A stretch of DNA of 64,000 bases from Sphingobacteriaceae bacterium (GCA_947480015.1 CANKBS010000002.1:124001-188000); one strand, 5' to 3'; positions 52,438 through 62,646 are shown, numbered from the stretch's first letter. Notes: generated by a model not told the origin, from the letters alone. Made by a program: numbers and translations.

Positions 52438-55400
52438 TTGCGCAAAATTACAAGAATATTCCTTAAAACAATTGCAGTAATGCTCTTGTCACTCTTTTTG
52501 ATAGGAATTTTTCTGGTTTTGGGCATTCAGACCTTTGCCTTTCAAACTTGGCTGGGCAAACGCGCCAGTTCTTATTTGAGTTCGGAATTAAAAAGCAAGA
52601 TTTATGTCGAAAAAGTAAAGCTGGAGTTTTTTTCACATGCCGATTTAGAAGGTGTATTAATTTTAGATGAGCATCAGGATACCTTACTGAAAGGTGACTT
52701 ACTGGTAAAAATAAAAGTGTTCGATTACAAAAATCAAAAATTAGTGTTTGATCGCATTCTCTTAAAAAACGCTACGGCCAAACTCATTCAATACAATAAC
52801 GATTCTACTTTTAATTACCAGTACCTGGTCAATTATTTCAATAACGGCGTGCGTGACACCGTTGTGAAATCGGGCTGGGATGTAAAATTTGGAGACATAG
52901 CGCTTGCTAATGTTAACTTTGTTTACCGCAACGAACATTATGCTACCAAGCTTGGAAAAAGCATTAATTTCGATAACATCCAACTACATCAAACGTCTTG
53001 TGAAATTTCGGGACTCAAACTTTCGGGGGATACCATTTATGCTAACATTTTGCATTTAGCCACCAAGGAACAAAGCGGTTTTGAACTCAGTGGATTGAGC
53101 ACCCTATTCAAAATAAGCAGTGGTGGACTTTTGGCACAGCATTTACGATTAACAACACCCAACACCTTTATAAAAGGCACCGTAAATTTTGCTTATGAGA
53201 ATTGGGGAAATTATGCCGATTTTATTGAGAAGGTAAAACTGAATTCGGTGCTGGAAGACAGTACCTATGTGAGTTTTACTGACATTGCCGCTTTTGCCCC
53301 ACAATTACAAGGCCTTGATGAAACCGTAAAAATTGCCGGTGAAATTAAGGGTTACGTTAACGACATGCGTTTAAAAAACGTAAAACTCGATTATGGAAAA
53401 AACACCCGATTCTACGGAAACCTCAGTCTGAGCGGTATTCCTGATATGAGCACCAGTTATTTACATTTTGATGCCAAAGAACTGTCTTCCAATTATTATG
53501 ATCTCATTAAAGTACCCACTTATCCCTTTTCTGAAAATAAAAAACTTCAAATTCCGACAGAACTTAAAACACTCGGTACTGTTTCGTATCGCGGAAAATT
53601 TGATGGTTTTTTAAATGACTTTAGCACTTACGGAACTTTTAAAACCGGCCTGGGAAAATTAAGCACCCAGCTAAGTATTAAGCTTGGCAAGGAAATTGAT
53701 GAGATGGCCTATCATGGTAAAATTGAAACCGAGAATTTTAATCTGGGTACTTTGTTGGGACAAAAGGACTTTAACGGTTTAAGTCTGAACGGGCAAATAA
53801 AAGGAAAAGGAATTAGTTTGAAGGCCTTGGATGCGGCAGTAGAAGGCGATGTACAATCCATTAACTACAACAATTATACCTATAAAAATATTAAGCTAAA
53901 TGGCAGCATTGTAAACAAATTATTTAATGGTTTGTTAACGAGTAAAGACCCTAACGCTGATTTTGATTTTAACGGTACGGTTAGTTTTAAAAATAAGGTG
54001 CCTGAAATGGATTTTATTTCAACCATTAACAAACTTAATTTAAGGCAGCTGCATTTCACTAACAGCAGCGATTCCGGAAGTTTGTCGTCGCAGATTTTCA
54101 TTAAAATTAATGGCACTAATCTGGATGATCTGAGTGGTCAGGTGAATTTTGATAATAGCATTTATCAAACCAAAACCAAAACCTACAAACTGAGCACCTT
54201 TAATATTTTAATGGAACAGAATACGGCCGATAAAAAAATCAGGCTTACCTCGGGCTATTTAAATGCAGTGGCCTATGGTCCCTTTAAATTAAGCAATTTG
54301 GGCGGAGCCGTTGAATCAGTTATGTATCATTATTACCCGAGTTTCTTTGCTAAACCCATAAAAGAAAAAAAATACATAGATGATCTAACATTTAAAATCA
54401 AGGTAAAAAAATTCAACACCATTAAAGAATTGGTACTGCCCGATATTATGCTTAGTGCCGGTACTGAATTGAATGGGGAATTTAAAGCCGCTGAGAATAA
54501 ACTTAACATACAGGTAAACTCAGCCAAGGCAGCGTATAAAAGTCTTTTTATGACGGATTTGGTTTTCATACTCAATCAGAATAAACAAACCGTTTTGGCT
54601 GAAGCCTCGGGTAAGGCGATACATTTGGCCGACAGCCTAACCATGGGGAATTTTAATCTGGGTGTAAATTCAATTGATAAACATTCCACCTATTTGGTTG
54701 ATTGGGATAATTTAAAAAGCCCTGGAAGCAAAGGTGAAATTAAAGGGCAGTTAGATTATTTGGATTCAACTTTTCTCATTGTGAATGAAAAAATATCCGT
54801 CACCGTTAACGACTCCGCTTGGAATCTAATCACCCCCGATACTCTTGTAATTAATAAGGACGGTAGTTTTAGGGTAGAACCGCTGGTAATTAAAAACAAC
54901 AAACAACGTATTGAGTTAGCCGGAACCTTATCAGACAGGCTTGGAGACAGTTTGATCATTGGCGTTCATGATTTGGTGCTCGAACAATTTAATCCCTTTT
55001 TAAAACTCTTTTTATTAAAGCTGGAAGGTAAGATGAACGGGCAAGTGACCTTATCGCATGTAAAAAAGAATTTTGCCTTTACGGGAAATGTTAATTTGAG
55101 TCAATTAAAAATAAATGATAATCCCGTAGGTGAATTGGTTGTGAACACCATTTACCATACATCCGAAAAATTTATTTCGCTCAATGGCTATACATCGCTG
55201 GGCATGGAGGATGAATTTGGCAATCAAACCAAAAACATTTCATTTAGAGGTTTATATTATCCGGAAAAAAAAACAGAATCGATTGATATTGATTTTGCAG
55301 CCAAACCTGCCAATTTAAAATTACTGAATCCCTTTTTAGAAGGCATAATTACCATTAAGAATGGTTTTGTGAACGGAGGTGGTAAAATACATGGCACCCC

Positions 55401-56937
55401 AAGTGAAATAAAAATTGACGGCAAGTTGCGCTTATTTAACAGTGAGATAAAAGTTGATTATACCAATGTAAGCTATAACATTACAGGCGACATAGAAGTG
55501 ATGCCCGATCAGATAAGGTTCTCGGATTTGCAGATGCGTGAAAAAGGCTCTAAACAAGCGGCTCAGGGTGTTATTAACGGCAACATTTTCCATGCCAATT
55601 TTTCGCGTTTACAAATTGACTACGATATTTCTTATAAAAATATGTTGCTATTAAACACTACTGCCCAAGAGAATAAAAGTTTTTATGGAAAAATTTATGG
55701 CACCGGCGTCACCGGTATCTATGGTTTTCTGAATAATTTATACATGACTATTGAAGCCACAACTAATAAAAACTCAAAATTTATTTTGCCTTTAGATGGT
55801 CCTGCTGAAATTGATGAAACTGAATTTATTCATTTTGTGAAAAAGGATACCATTACGGTGAAAAAAGAAGCAGAACTTACCGGCTTTAATCTCGAGATGA
55901 AAGTGCACGCCAAACCTGAGGCTCAAGCACAAATAATTATTGATAATAAAACCGGTGATATGTTGAATGTGCAGGGTCAGGGTGATTTACTCTTAACCGT
56001 GAACACCTTAGGTAAATTTGAAATGTTTGGTGATTACATTATTACCGATGGTAACTATTTATTTACCCTCGAAAATGTGATCAACAAAAAATTTGATATT
56101 GAAGCGGGATCCAATATTTCGTGGAGTGGTAACCCCATGTCTGCTGAGATTGATGTAACAGCCAGCTACCGGCAACGGGCTTCGGTAGCCCCTTTATTAA
56201 ATGATACTTCCAAAACAGGATTATATAAATCGCGCACCCCGGTGGATGCCAAATTAATTATTACCGATAAATTGTTTTCACCGAACATCCGTTTTGCTAT
56301 CGAATTTCCAAACATTGATGCCAGCGCCAGGGCTAGAATTAACAATGTATTGAGCGATGAAACGGAATTAAACCGACAGGTATTTTCATTTTTATTATTC
56401 CGCACTTTTGTAACGCCGCAAATATACAATTCCAATAGTGGCGGTGTTACTGCTCAAGGTGCAGCAGCGAATACCGGCAGCGAATTGCTTAGTAATAGGG
56501 TGAGCGAATTTTTAAATACTTATTTCGGTACTTTAACGGGCATTCGTGATTTGCAGTTGGGTTTAAATTACCGGCCGGGGAATCAAACAACCAACGATGC
56601 GGTAGACTTGGCTTTGAGCAAACAGTTTTTGGATAATAAAATAACCTTAGATGGGAACTTTGGCGTGAACAGCAATGCCACTTCTCAAAACTCAAGTGGA
56701 TTAATTGGTGATGTAAACGTGAACTATAAAATTTCGCAGGACGGTCGTTTTCGTTTAAAAGGCTTTAACCGGAGTAATGATAACTCTCAAATCACTACAG
56801 CCGGTGGTCCGTATACCCAAGGCGTTGGTTTCTTTTACCGCATGGAGTTTGAATCGTTTGGGGAGTTGTATAGAAGATACGTGCAAAAAACACAGATTAA
56901 AAAAGAGGCAAAAGATAAGGCGAAGGTTGGGAAGTAG
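52438..56937 (+). CDS. tamB: TamB/DUF490-like translocation and assembly protein
   Basis: A 1499-residue protein. It begins with a basic stretch and a membrane anchor (MLLSLFLIGIFLVLGIQTF), followed by a long beta-helical region of repeated beta-strands that spans the periplasm, and ends in the DUF490 domain (about residue 1150 on), with INNVLSDETELNRQVFSFLLF and VDLALSKQFLDNKITLDG. TamB proteins carry lipids or assist insertion of outer-membrane proteins (family knowledge). The start is TTG 52438, giving the basic n-region; an ATG at 52480 would begin inside the anchor. Divergent from tsaD by 54 bases. Confidence 0.88.
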   Translation: MRKITRIFLKTIAVMLLSLFLIGIFLVLGIQTFAFQTWLGKRASSYLSSELKSKIYVEKVKLEFFSHADLEGVLILDEHQDTLLKGDLLVKIKVFDYKNQKLVFDRILLKNATAKLIQYNNDSTFNYQYLVNYFNNGVRDTVVKSGWDVKFGDIALANVNFVYRNEHYATKLGKSINFDNIQLHQTSCEISGLKLSGDTIYANILHLATKEQSGFELSGLSTLFKISSGGLLAQHLRLTTPNTFIKGTVNFAYENWGNYADFIEKVKLNSVLEDSTYVSFTDIAAFAPQLQGLDETVKIAGEIKGYVNDMRLKNVKLDYGKNTRFYGNLSLSGIPDMSTSYLHFDAKELSSNYYDLIKVPTYPFSENKKLQIPTELKTLGTVSYRGKFDGFLNDFSTYGTFKTGLGKLSTQLSIKLGKEIDEMAYHGKIETENFNLGTLLGQKDFNGLSLNGQIKGKGISLKALDAAVEGDVQSINYNNYTYKNIKLNGSIVNKLFNGLLTSKDPNADFDFNGTVSFKNKVPEMDFISTINKLNLRQLHFTNSSDSGSLSSQIFIKINGTNLDDLSGQVNFDNSIYQTKTKTYKLSTFNILMEQNTADKKIRLTSGYLNAVAYGPFKLSNLGGAVESVMYHYYPSFFAKPIKEKKYIDDLTFKIKVKKFNTIKELVLPDIMLSAGTELNGEFKAAENKLNIQVNSAKAAYKSLFMTDLVFILNQNKQTVLAEASGKAIHLADSLTMGNFNLGVNSIDKHSTYLVDWDNLKSPGSKGEIKGQLDYLDSTFLIVNEKISVTVNDSAWNLITPDTLVINKDGSFRVEPLVIKNNKQRIELAGTLSDRLGDSLIIGVHDLVLEQFNPFLKLFLLKLEGKMNGQVTLSHVKKNFAFTGNVNLSQLKINDNPVGELVVNTIYHTSEKFISLNGYTSLGMEDEFGNQTKNISFRGLYYPEKKTESIDIDFAAKPANLKLLNPFLEGIITIKNGFVNGGGKIHGTPSEIKIDGKLRLFNSEIKVDYTNVSYNITGDIEVMPDQIRFSDLQMREKGSKQAAQGVINGNIFHANFSRLQIDYDISYKNMLLLNTTAQENKSFYGKIYGTGVTGIYGFLNNLYMTIEATTNKNSKFILPLDGPAEIDETEFIHFVKKDTITVKKEAELTGFNLEMKVHAKPEAQAQIIIDNKTGDMLNVQGQGDLLLTVNTLGKFEMFGDYIITDGNYLFTLENVINKKFDIEAGSNISWSGNPMSAEIDVTASYRQRASVAPLLNDTSKTGLYKSRTPVDAKLIITDKLFSPNIRFAIEFPNIDASARARINNVLSDETELNRQVFSFLLFRTFVTPQIYNSNSGGVTAQGAAANTGSELLSNRVSEFLNTYFGTLTGIRDLQLGLNYRPGNQTTNDAVDLALSKQFLDNKITLDGNFGVNSNATSQNSSGLIGDVNVNYKISQDGRFRLKGFNRSNDNSQITTAGGPYTQGVGFFYRMEFESFGELYRRYVQKTQIKKEAKDKAKVGK

Positions 56938-56999
56938 AAACACTAAGACAATTAGGACAATCAGGGACACTCAGCTTTTTTAAGTAAAGTGAAAATTAA

Positions 57000-57092
57000 G
57001 GCTGAGGTTAAGGCTAAGGTTGAGGTTGAGGTTGAGGATAAGGTTGAGGATAAGGTTGAGGATAACGTTGAGGCTGAGGATAAGGCGAAGAT
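57000..57092. repeat. Short tandem repeats GAGGTT/GAGGATAAGGTT
   Basis: About 90 bases of degenerate 6- and 12-base units (GAGGTTGAGGTT, GAGGATAAGGTT) directly after the TamB-like gene. The translated open frame here is an artefact. The repeat ends seven bases before the stop of the next, minus-strand, gene. Confidence 0.7.
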
Positions 57093-57098
57093 TAAAAA

Positions 57099-57833
57099 TT
57101 AAATATTATTACCGATTAAATCTTCAGATTGTTCTTCCTCCTCTTCTTCTTCATCCTCTTTTCTTGCTTCAATGGTTTGTAAATTCAATGCAATGCCTTT
57201 GTAAATCACAATTAAAGAAATGATCATAATCACATGCGCAATATCTTTATAGTTAAACCATTCGTGTAATGAGATTTTCAAAGAATGAACAATGAGTGAA
57301 AAGAATGAAATGGATATGCCCGTCACAACAATGGCACTACCCTTTTCTTCTCGGCGTTTATAAGCTTGATAATGCACAACGAGGGCGTACACTAAAACCA
57401 TGGCTGCGTTAATTTTAATAATCACAAAATCGTTTTGCACAAAGGCTAAACCAATCAAGGCAATAATCCACATACTTATAAAGCGAACAAAATTGATGTT
57501 GTATGATTGCGTGGTAAGATGTGTGTAGGAATACGTGGCTCTAAAACAATAATATACGGCCAGTAAATTAAGTACATTGGAAATAAAGAAAATGGTTTTA
57601 AAGAATAAATCGCCCAACTGAAAATGCACCGCATGTGCGATAGCGCCAAATAAACCACTAATACCCATGAAAATAATAAAACGGCTCATGTGCAAAGCAT
57701 AATCGTGTTTCACTTTTTTAAGTTCGCGTGAAAAAAACAAACAAAATAAGAAAAAGATCACATTGGTTAAAATAACCATAGGTTCAAAAACGGGTCGACC
57801 AAAGAGAACAATATACGAATAATCGAATTTCAT
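57099..57833 (-). CDS. Seven-helix membrane protein with acidic tail
   Basis: A 244-residue membrane protein with about seven hydrophobic segments (MVILTNVIFFLFCLFFS, FIIFMGISGLFGAIAHAV, AAMVLVYALVVHYQAY, VIMIISLIVIYKGIAL). The AHAVHF and HEWF motifs contain histidines in or near the membrane. Family not named with certainty; it resembles DUF6962-like proteins from memory. The C terminus is a run of acidic residues (ARKEDEEEEEEEQSEDL), possibly cytosolic and ion-binding. The neighbouring antiporter also ends in KKEEEEEI. Same strand, 50 bases apart. Confidence 0.7.
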   Translation of the reverse strand: MKFDYSYIVLFGRPVFEPMVILTNVIFFLFCLFFSRELKKVKHDYALHMSRFIIFMGISGLFGAIAHAVHFQLGDLFFKTIFFISNVLNLLAVYYCFRATYSYTHLTTQSYNINFVRFISMWIIALIGLAFVQNDFVIIKINAAMVLVYALVVHYQAYKRREEKGSAIVVTGISISFFSLIVHSLKISLHEWFNYKDIAHVIMIISLIVIYKGIALNLQTIEARKEDEEEEEEEQSEDLIGNNI

Positions 57834-57883
57834 GTTAAAGCCTTAAAACTACAATTTTTTTTTAAAATGATAAGGTTTGGAAA

Positions 57884-60040
57884 TCAAATTTCTTCCTCTT
57901 CTTCCTTTTTAAATATACCAGTAATTTTACCCGTAAATTGTTTTACCTGAACGTATTTATTACCGATATTGGGCGAGCTGATATCATCGATACGACCGTC
58001 CTGCATAGCTTTCGAGATGTCGGGATAAAAGACAATAAAACTGGTGAATTCGAAGTTTTTACCCAATTTCCTTGGCATTTCATCAACCACATAATCGAAG
58101 CTGAGGGTTTGTTTACGGGCTGTTAAAAACACATACAGATCATCCTCAATCGGCCCATTTACCTGTTCAATACTCTCAAAACTTGGCGGCACTTTATAAG
58201 CGTAATACGATTGCTTTTTATCGCCAATCAATTTTGAAAAAACACTAAGGGTATTTCCGGCACCATAAATAGTAGCTGTTGTCCCGAGTTGTTTAAGGAG
58301 GGCGTTTATTTTAATAACCGAACGGGCAAAGCCATTTTCTAGTTCGGCATTGGGAGTAATTACTACAATAATACGTTGAAAGGTATTTAGGGGTTGAAGA
58401 ATTTTTGAAATGATGATGGCTTGTTTGGATTTGGCAAGAAGATTAGCAGCTACCGATCCGAAAATTAAATTACTTCCGCTTTGATTTGCTTTGTAAGAAA
58501 TAAGAATATCTGAAATATTATAGGCCTTTGCGGTGCGCACGATTCCATCAACTATACTTAGATCCACTTTCTTAAGCACTTCCACTTTTTTATCACCACT
58601 AGCAATTTGTTCTGCCACGCCCTCAATCACCTTTCTTACAATGTTGAGTTTTTCATCGGCATCGGCATCATCTTCTACAATGCTTAATGGGTATATAGGT
58701 TCGAGCGATTTCTGATCTTTGACTAATAACGCCAAATCAATTAGCCGTTGTATGTTATCGGGATTACTTACCGGTATTAAAATCCTTTCCAAACGGTCGG
58801 GATTACGTCTCACCACTTCCTTTTCAAGGATGGCAATTTTACGGGCCGCACGTTCGGTAACAAATGAACTCACCAAACAAGAAACCAAAATTAAAATGAT
58901 GGTACCGTTAATAACATTTTGATCGAAGAGTTTAATGTCGAATCCTACTTTAATAACAGCCAAAGTAGCGGCCGCATGCGACACACTTAAACCAAAAATA
59001 ATATTACGTTCGTAATTATTGTATTTGTAAATAAGACTCGTGAACCAAGCCGCCAGATATTTGGTGGAAAGACCAACCACAGCCAAAATTCCGGCAAAAA
59101 TAAGCGCCGTAGTGCCACTAAAAAACAATTTAATATCTACCAACATACCTGCCGAGATGAGGAAAAAAGGAATGAACAAGGTATTCCCTATAAAAATAAT
59201 GCGGTTCATTAAAATACTGGTATGCGGTATAATTTTATTTAAACCCAAGCCTGCTAAAAAGGCGCCAATAATGGGTTCTACGCCAGCCAACTCACTTATG
59301 AAGCCCGAAATAAATACCACGGCCAATACAAAAATATAATGCGAACTAGCTTGAGCTTCAATGTTTCGAAAAAACCAACGTGAAATTTTAGGCAATAAAT
59401 AAAGCGTTGAGAATAATAATAACCCTAAAGATACCGCTACCCGAAACCAAAAGGCCCCGTTAATTTCACCAGTAACCACATTGGTTATAATACCCAATAA
59501 AATAAGCACCGCCGAGTCGGTAATAATGGTCCCACCAAAAGTAACCTGCACCGCCCTATTTTTCACAATGCCCATATTACTTACAATGGGATAACTTAAA
59601 AGGGTGTGGGTACTAAACATACTGGCCAATAACAAAGCCGACCAGGTTGAAAAATGAAACACATAAATACAAACAACATAACCTATGGTAATGGGAATTA
59701 AAAACGTGAGAGCTCCAAAAACCACACTCTTACTGCGGTTTTGTTTAAACTCCTGCATATCAATTTCTAGCCCTGCTAAAAACATAATATACAACAAACC
59801 TGTTTTTGAAAACAATTCGAAACTGTTGGTAGATTCGATGATGTGTAATGATTTGGGTCCAATAAATACGCCGGCCAGTATAAGGCCAATGATACCGGGA
59901 ATGCGAAAACGCTTAAATAAAAGTGGAGAAAAAAGAATGATTAATAAGGTGAGCGCAAGAATCAATACCGGATTTTTGAGCGGCAGATACTGATTAAAGA
60001 AAAAACTCAGTTTATAAAAAAAATCTTGTGGTGTTGTCAT
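57884..60040 (-). CDS. CPA2-type cation:proton antiporter with C-terminal domain
   Basis: A 718-residue Kef-like exchanger. The membrane part (to about 400) has 11-13 helices with FLAGLEIDMQEFKQNRSK, LAGVEPIIGAFLAGLGLNKI and ISAGMLVDIKLFF, as in Na+/K+:H+ antiporters of the CPA2 family. The soluble C-terminal half (about 430-700) shows two UspA-like or nucleotide-binding segments (LERILIPVSNPDNIQRLI, NTFQRIIVVITPNAELENGF), not the KTN domain of classical KefB/C. It ends in KKEEEEEI. Four bases after the preceding barrel gene's stop, thus one operon. Ion identity not determinable. Confidence 0.88.
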   Translation of the reverse strand: MTTPQDFFYKLSFFFNQYLPLKNPVLILALTLLIILFSPLLFKRFRIPGIIGLILAGVFIGPKSLHIIESTNSFELFSKTGLLYIMFLAGLEIDMQEFKQNRSKSVVFGALTFLIPITIGYVVCIYVFHFSTWSALLLASMFSTHTLLSYPIVSNMGIVKNRAVQVTFGGTIITDSAVLILLGIITNVVTGEINGAFWFRVAVSLGLLLFSTLYLLPKISRWFFRNIEAQASSHYIFVLAVVFISGFISELAGVEPIIGAFLAGLGLNKIIPHTSILMNRIIFIGNTLFIPFFLISAGMLVDIKLFFSGTTALIFAGILAVVGLSTKYLAAWFTSLIYKYNNYERNIIFGLSVSHAAATLAVIKVGFDIKLFDQNVINGTIILILVSCLVSSFVTERAARKIAILEKEVVRRNPDRLERILIPVSNPDNIQRLIDLALLVKDQKSLEPIYPLSIVEDDADADEKLNIVRKVIEGVAEQIASGDKKVEVLKKVDLSIVDGIVRTAKAYNISDILISYKANQSGSNLIFGSVAANLLAKSKQAIIISKILQPLNTFQRIIVVITPNAELENGFARSVIKINALLKQLGTTATIYGAGNTLSVFSKLIGDKKQSYYAYKVPPSFESIEQVNGPIEDDLYVFLTARKQTLSFDYVVDEMPRKLGKNFEFTSFIVFYPDISKAMQDGRIDDISSPNIGNKYVQVKQFTGKITGIFKKEEEEEI

Positions 60041-60044
60041 AAGC

Positions 60045-60746
60045 CTAATCTTCCTGTTCCCTGGTATCTAATAAATAACGGCTTCTAGTCCCTTTAAACA
60101 GCCTGTAAATGCTAGGCGCTCGCATGTTAAACCGGAGTCCGGCTGCAAAACAAACGTCCAGTATGGTTAATTGTTTGTTTCCTTCATTAACACCAATGCG
60201 CATTTTATAATCCAGAAAAAAACTTCCGGGTTTAAAATAATACTCATAACCTGTACCAATGTTCAAACCAAGCCATTTCGTTTGCACTACCGAATTTTTA
60301 GGATATATGATACTTAAATTTAAAAAGTCGTTTAAGCCCGTAAAATATCCCCTAAAAACATTATAGCTTAAACCCACCAAGGGGTAAAAATAAGCATCGG
60401 TCTTTTTAAACCGAGCAATCAAATGGGCATTGGCTTCCAGGGTGTGGGCAGTAATATTTGACCAAGTGGGTTCAATGTTGATGGGTTTAAAATAGGTATA
60501 TTCCAAACTTAACCTGAATATTTTTTTTCCCCCATAAATCAGGGTGGCATTATAGCCTGTAGCATCGTTATTTTGTTTTATGTTACGCGAAAGGTACAAT
60601 ACACTGCGGGTTAATCCCACACCAAGGGCAAAATTAGTAGTGCTTGATTTAGATTTGGCTTTGGGTTTTTTAATAAGGTGCGGTTGAGCGAAAAAGATCC
60701 CGCTGAAGAAGAGACAAAATAACATATGGGTGAATCTCCTGCGCAT
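60045..60746 (-). CDS. Predicted outer membrane protein
   Basis: A secreted 233-residue protein with signal ending SGIFFAQ. The rest alternates aromatic and polar residues in barrel-strand style (LSLEYTYFKPINIEPTW, AYFYPLVGLSYNVFRGYF, LGLNIGTGYEYYFKPGSFFL), and a tail of charged residues ends it (RSRYLLDTREQED). No family recognised. It is transcribed four bases ahead of the antiporter gene, so a shared function in ion or envelope stress is possible but not shown. Confidence 0.7.
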   Translation of the reverse strand: MRRRFTHMLFCLFFSGIFFAQPHLIKKPKAKSKSSTTNFALGVGLTRSVLYLSRNIKQNNDATGYNATLIYGGKKIFRLSLEYTYFKPINIEPTWSNITAHTLEANAHLIARFKKTDAYFYPLVGLSYNVFRGYFTGLNDFLNLSIIYPKNSVVQTKWLGLNIGTGYEYYFKPGSFFLDYKMRIGVNEGNKQLTILDVCFAAGLRFNMRAPSIYRLFKGTRSRYLLDTREQED

Positions 60747-60970
60747 CCCTACAAAATTAAGCTAATTTCGGTTGAAATTACAGTAGGCCCTAAAATTTGT
60801 TAAGTGGCCTATGCAATTAAAAACAATAGTTACATTTAGGGCTGTAAGCTTACCACTCAATAAAAACAGAAATCAAAAGCAAATTGTTGAGTAAGGGCTT
60901 TAATACCATAAAAATCAAATATCTTTGTTAAGCCTTATTTACAAATGAGGGCTTAAAATAAAATTATACC

Positions 60971-61633
60971 ATGAAATCAGGCGCAGCCATAACACTTCTT
61001 ATCATTTTAGCTTTTGGCAGTTTACATGCACAAGATAAAAAAGCCAAAGCGGCTAACACTTTGATTCAATTTTCGGGCGTGGTTCTCGATCAGGATAGTT
61101 TAACCGCTATTCCCTTTGTATCGGTTATTATTAAAGGAACAGGACGAGGCACCATTTCCGATTTTCCACATGGCTTTTTTAGCATCGTGGTGAGTCCGGG
61201 TGATGAATTGGAATTTCATTCGATCAGTCATAAAGCCAGAAGTTATAAGATTTCCGATACTACCCGCTTAAAATACTATTATGCCATTCAGGTATTAACC
61301 AAAGATACCATTGAATTACCACCTATTGAAGTATACCCATGGCCGAGTCGCGAAGATTTTAAACGTTCGTTTTTAGCCCTTAATTTAAATGAAACCGATG
61401 GTGAACGCGCCGAAAATAACATGAACCGCGAGGAGCTGAGTTATTTGGAAAGAACGCAACCTTCTAGCGCCAGCGAGAATTATAAATACGTGATGCAGAG
61501 TTATTATACCAAGGTTTATACAAGCGGACAACAACCGGTAAACAATTTATTAAATCCTATTAAATGGGCTCAGTTTATTGATTCATGGCGTAAGGGTAAG
61601 TTTAGCAGCACAAAAAACAAAAAGGTTAATTGA
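60971..61633 (+). CDS. Secreted carboxypeptidase-regulatory-like domain protein
   Basis: A 220-residue protein with signal peptide (LLIILAFGSLHAQ). A carboxypeptidase-regulatory-like domain (FSGVVLDQDSLTAIPFVSVI, GTISDFPHGFFSIVVSPGDE, residues about 32-110) is followed by a helical or disordered tail with EDFKRSFLALNLNETDGERA and SYYTKVYTSGQQPVNNLL. Family not named; similar proteins without a barrel occur in Bacteroidota. It may be a periplasmic adapter. Function unknown. It is followed by a 1.25-kb gene-free repeat region. Confidence 0.75.
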   Translation: MKSGAAITLLIILAFGSLHAQDKKAKAANTLIQFSGVVLDQDSLTAIPFVSVIIKGTGRGTISDFPHGFFSIVVSPGDELEFHSISHKARSYKISDTTRLKYYYAIQVLTKDTIELPPIEVYPWPSREDFKRSFLALNLNETDGERAENNMNREELSYLERTQPSSASENYKYVMQSYYTKVYTSGQQPVNNLLNPIKWAQFIDSWRKGKFSSTKNKKVN

Positions 61634-61698
61634 TCTTTTTATTATTAGAATTTTAACTCCTTAAAATTTTTCCTTTTTAGTATTTTATTAAGATTTTT

Positions 61699-61810
61699 AT
61701 TTGGGCGCCCGGGCGGGCTACTTCGGGCTCGCTAATCGCTCGGCTTTTTGGCCGCAGAGAGGCAGCGGCCAAAAGAGCTAAACCCTGCGTATCCCTGGCG
61801 CGGAAATACG
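61699..61810 (+). repeat. GGGCGCC repeat family, copy 1
   Basis: Begins ATTTGGGCGCCCGGGCGG and ends ATCCCTGGCGCGGAAATACG. The middle forms a hairpin: GGCCGC (near 61750) with GCGGCC (near 61765). Its parts recur in copies 2 and 3. G+C-rich against an A+T-rich background. Similar GGGC...CGGGCT...ATCCC sequences are common between Bacteroidota genes. Confidence 0.75.
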
Positions 61811-61920
61811 TTGTTTTAGAATTATTCCTTCTTCTGCGCTTCTTAAATTTATTTTTCGAAATTTAATTCCAGCATTTAACGTTGACAATTTACTTAAAAA
61901 TGAAAGCTTGTTTTAAAATA

Positions 61921-62000
61921 TATTTGGGCGCCCGGGCGGGCTGCTTTGGGAACTAAGCACTGGCTTGCTGCCCTATCTCTTGGGCGCGGAATTCCGGGGT
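61921..62000 (+). repeat. GGGCGCC repeat family, copy 2
   Basis: Starts TATTTGGGCGCCCGGGCGGG, as copy 1, and ends near CTTGGGCGCGGAATTCCGG, but lacks the central GGCCGC hairpin. Probably a shortened or decayed member. Confidence 0.7.
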
Positions 62001-62032
62001 TTTAGCAATAACTGAATTCTCATATTGTATCA

Positions 62033-62135
62033 ATCCTTTTTTTAGAACTTAATTTTGCCTTGATGCACGGCAAAGGTGCCTAAACACGTTTGAGCGGGAT
62101 TGTGGCAGTAGCAAAAAATCAAGGCTTTTTGAAGG
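62033..62135. repeat. TCAAGGC repeat family, degenerate copy R3
   Basis: Contains TTTTTTAGAACTTAATTTTG, CCTTGATGCA and AAAAAATCAAGGC, matching the left part of copy R2 at 62210. The right arm is diverged or lost. Confidence 0.5.
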
Positions 62136-62209
62136 CTTACATTTTCTGTGTGCCTAGTTGTAATCATTTAGCAGTATTGTAATTCCCATACTTTAGCAGT
62201 TTCTTTTTT

Positions 62210-62400
62210 TAGAACTTACTTTTTGCCTTGACGCAAAACAAAAAAGTCAAGGCGATTTGCCAACCTTCATTTTTCGCTATGATGCCTAAATGCAATACCC
62301 ATTTAACGAAAAATGCTTTGCACGGTCTGGCTGCTTGCTTTGCAAGCCCCTACACCAAATCGCCATCTGCCAGCGCACACGCCGAGACGTAGCTAAACGC
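62210..62400. repeat. Dispersed repeat with inverted arms, copy R2
   Basis: Shares with R1 (28487) the blocks CTTACTTTTT, AGTCAAGGCGATTTGC and CACCAAATCGCCATC, and the tail CCGAGACGTAGCTAAACG. Arms GGCGATTTG and CAAATCGCC could fold into a long hairpin; a smaller internal hairpin is GCCTTGAC/GTCAAGGC. A short open frame at 62290-62526 runs through it and is not credible. Confidence 0.7.
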
Positions 62401-62646
62401 CTAATTTATTTTTCGCCACGCATTCAAAGCCATCGAGATTTCAAAGCGAGAATTTCTGAGGCCGAACAGCGAGAAGGCCAACGGGATATACTAGTGCCCC
62501 TGAAGCGAAAGGCTTGCGGAAATTAAACGTGGCCTTTCTGCTTTAGGGGGCTAGCAAGGTGAAGGTTCGTTAATTAAGTTTAAGACAGTATTTATTGTAA
62601 GTTTAAAGGCTAAAATTTCCGAGAACATTAAAGAGGGTTATATTAT

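Noticed and set aside
57020-57223. Arg/Leu-rich open frame of 67 residues
   Set aside because: It is the translation of the GAGGTT/GAGGATAAGGTT tandem repeat and overlaps a real gene on the other strand.
62290-62526. Open reading frame of 78 residues
   Set aside because: It runs through the R2 repeat and beyond, with no recognisable sequence and no start context.
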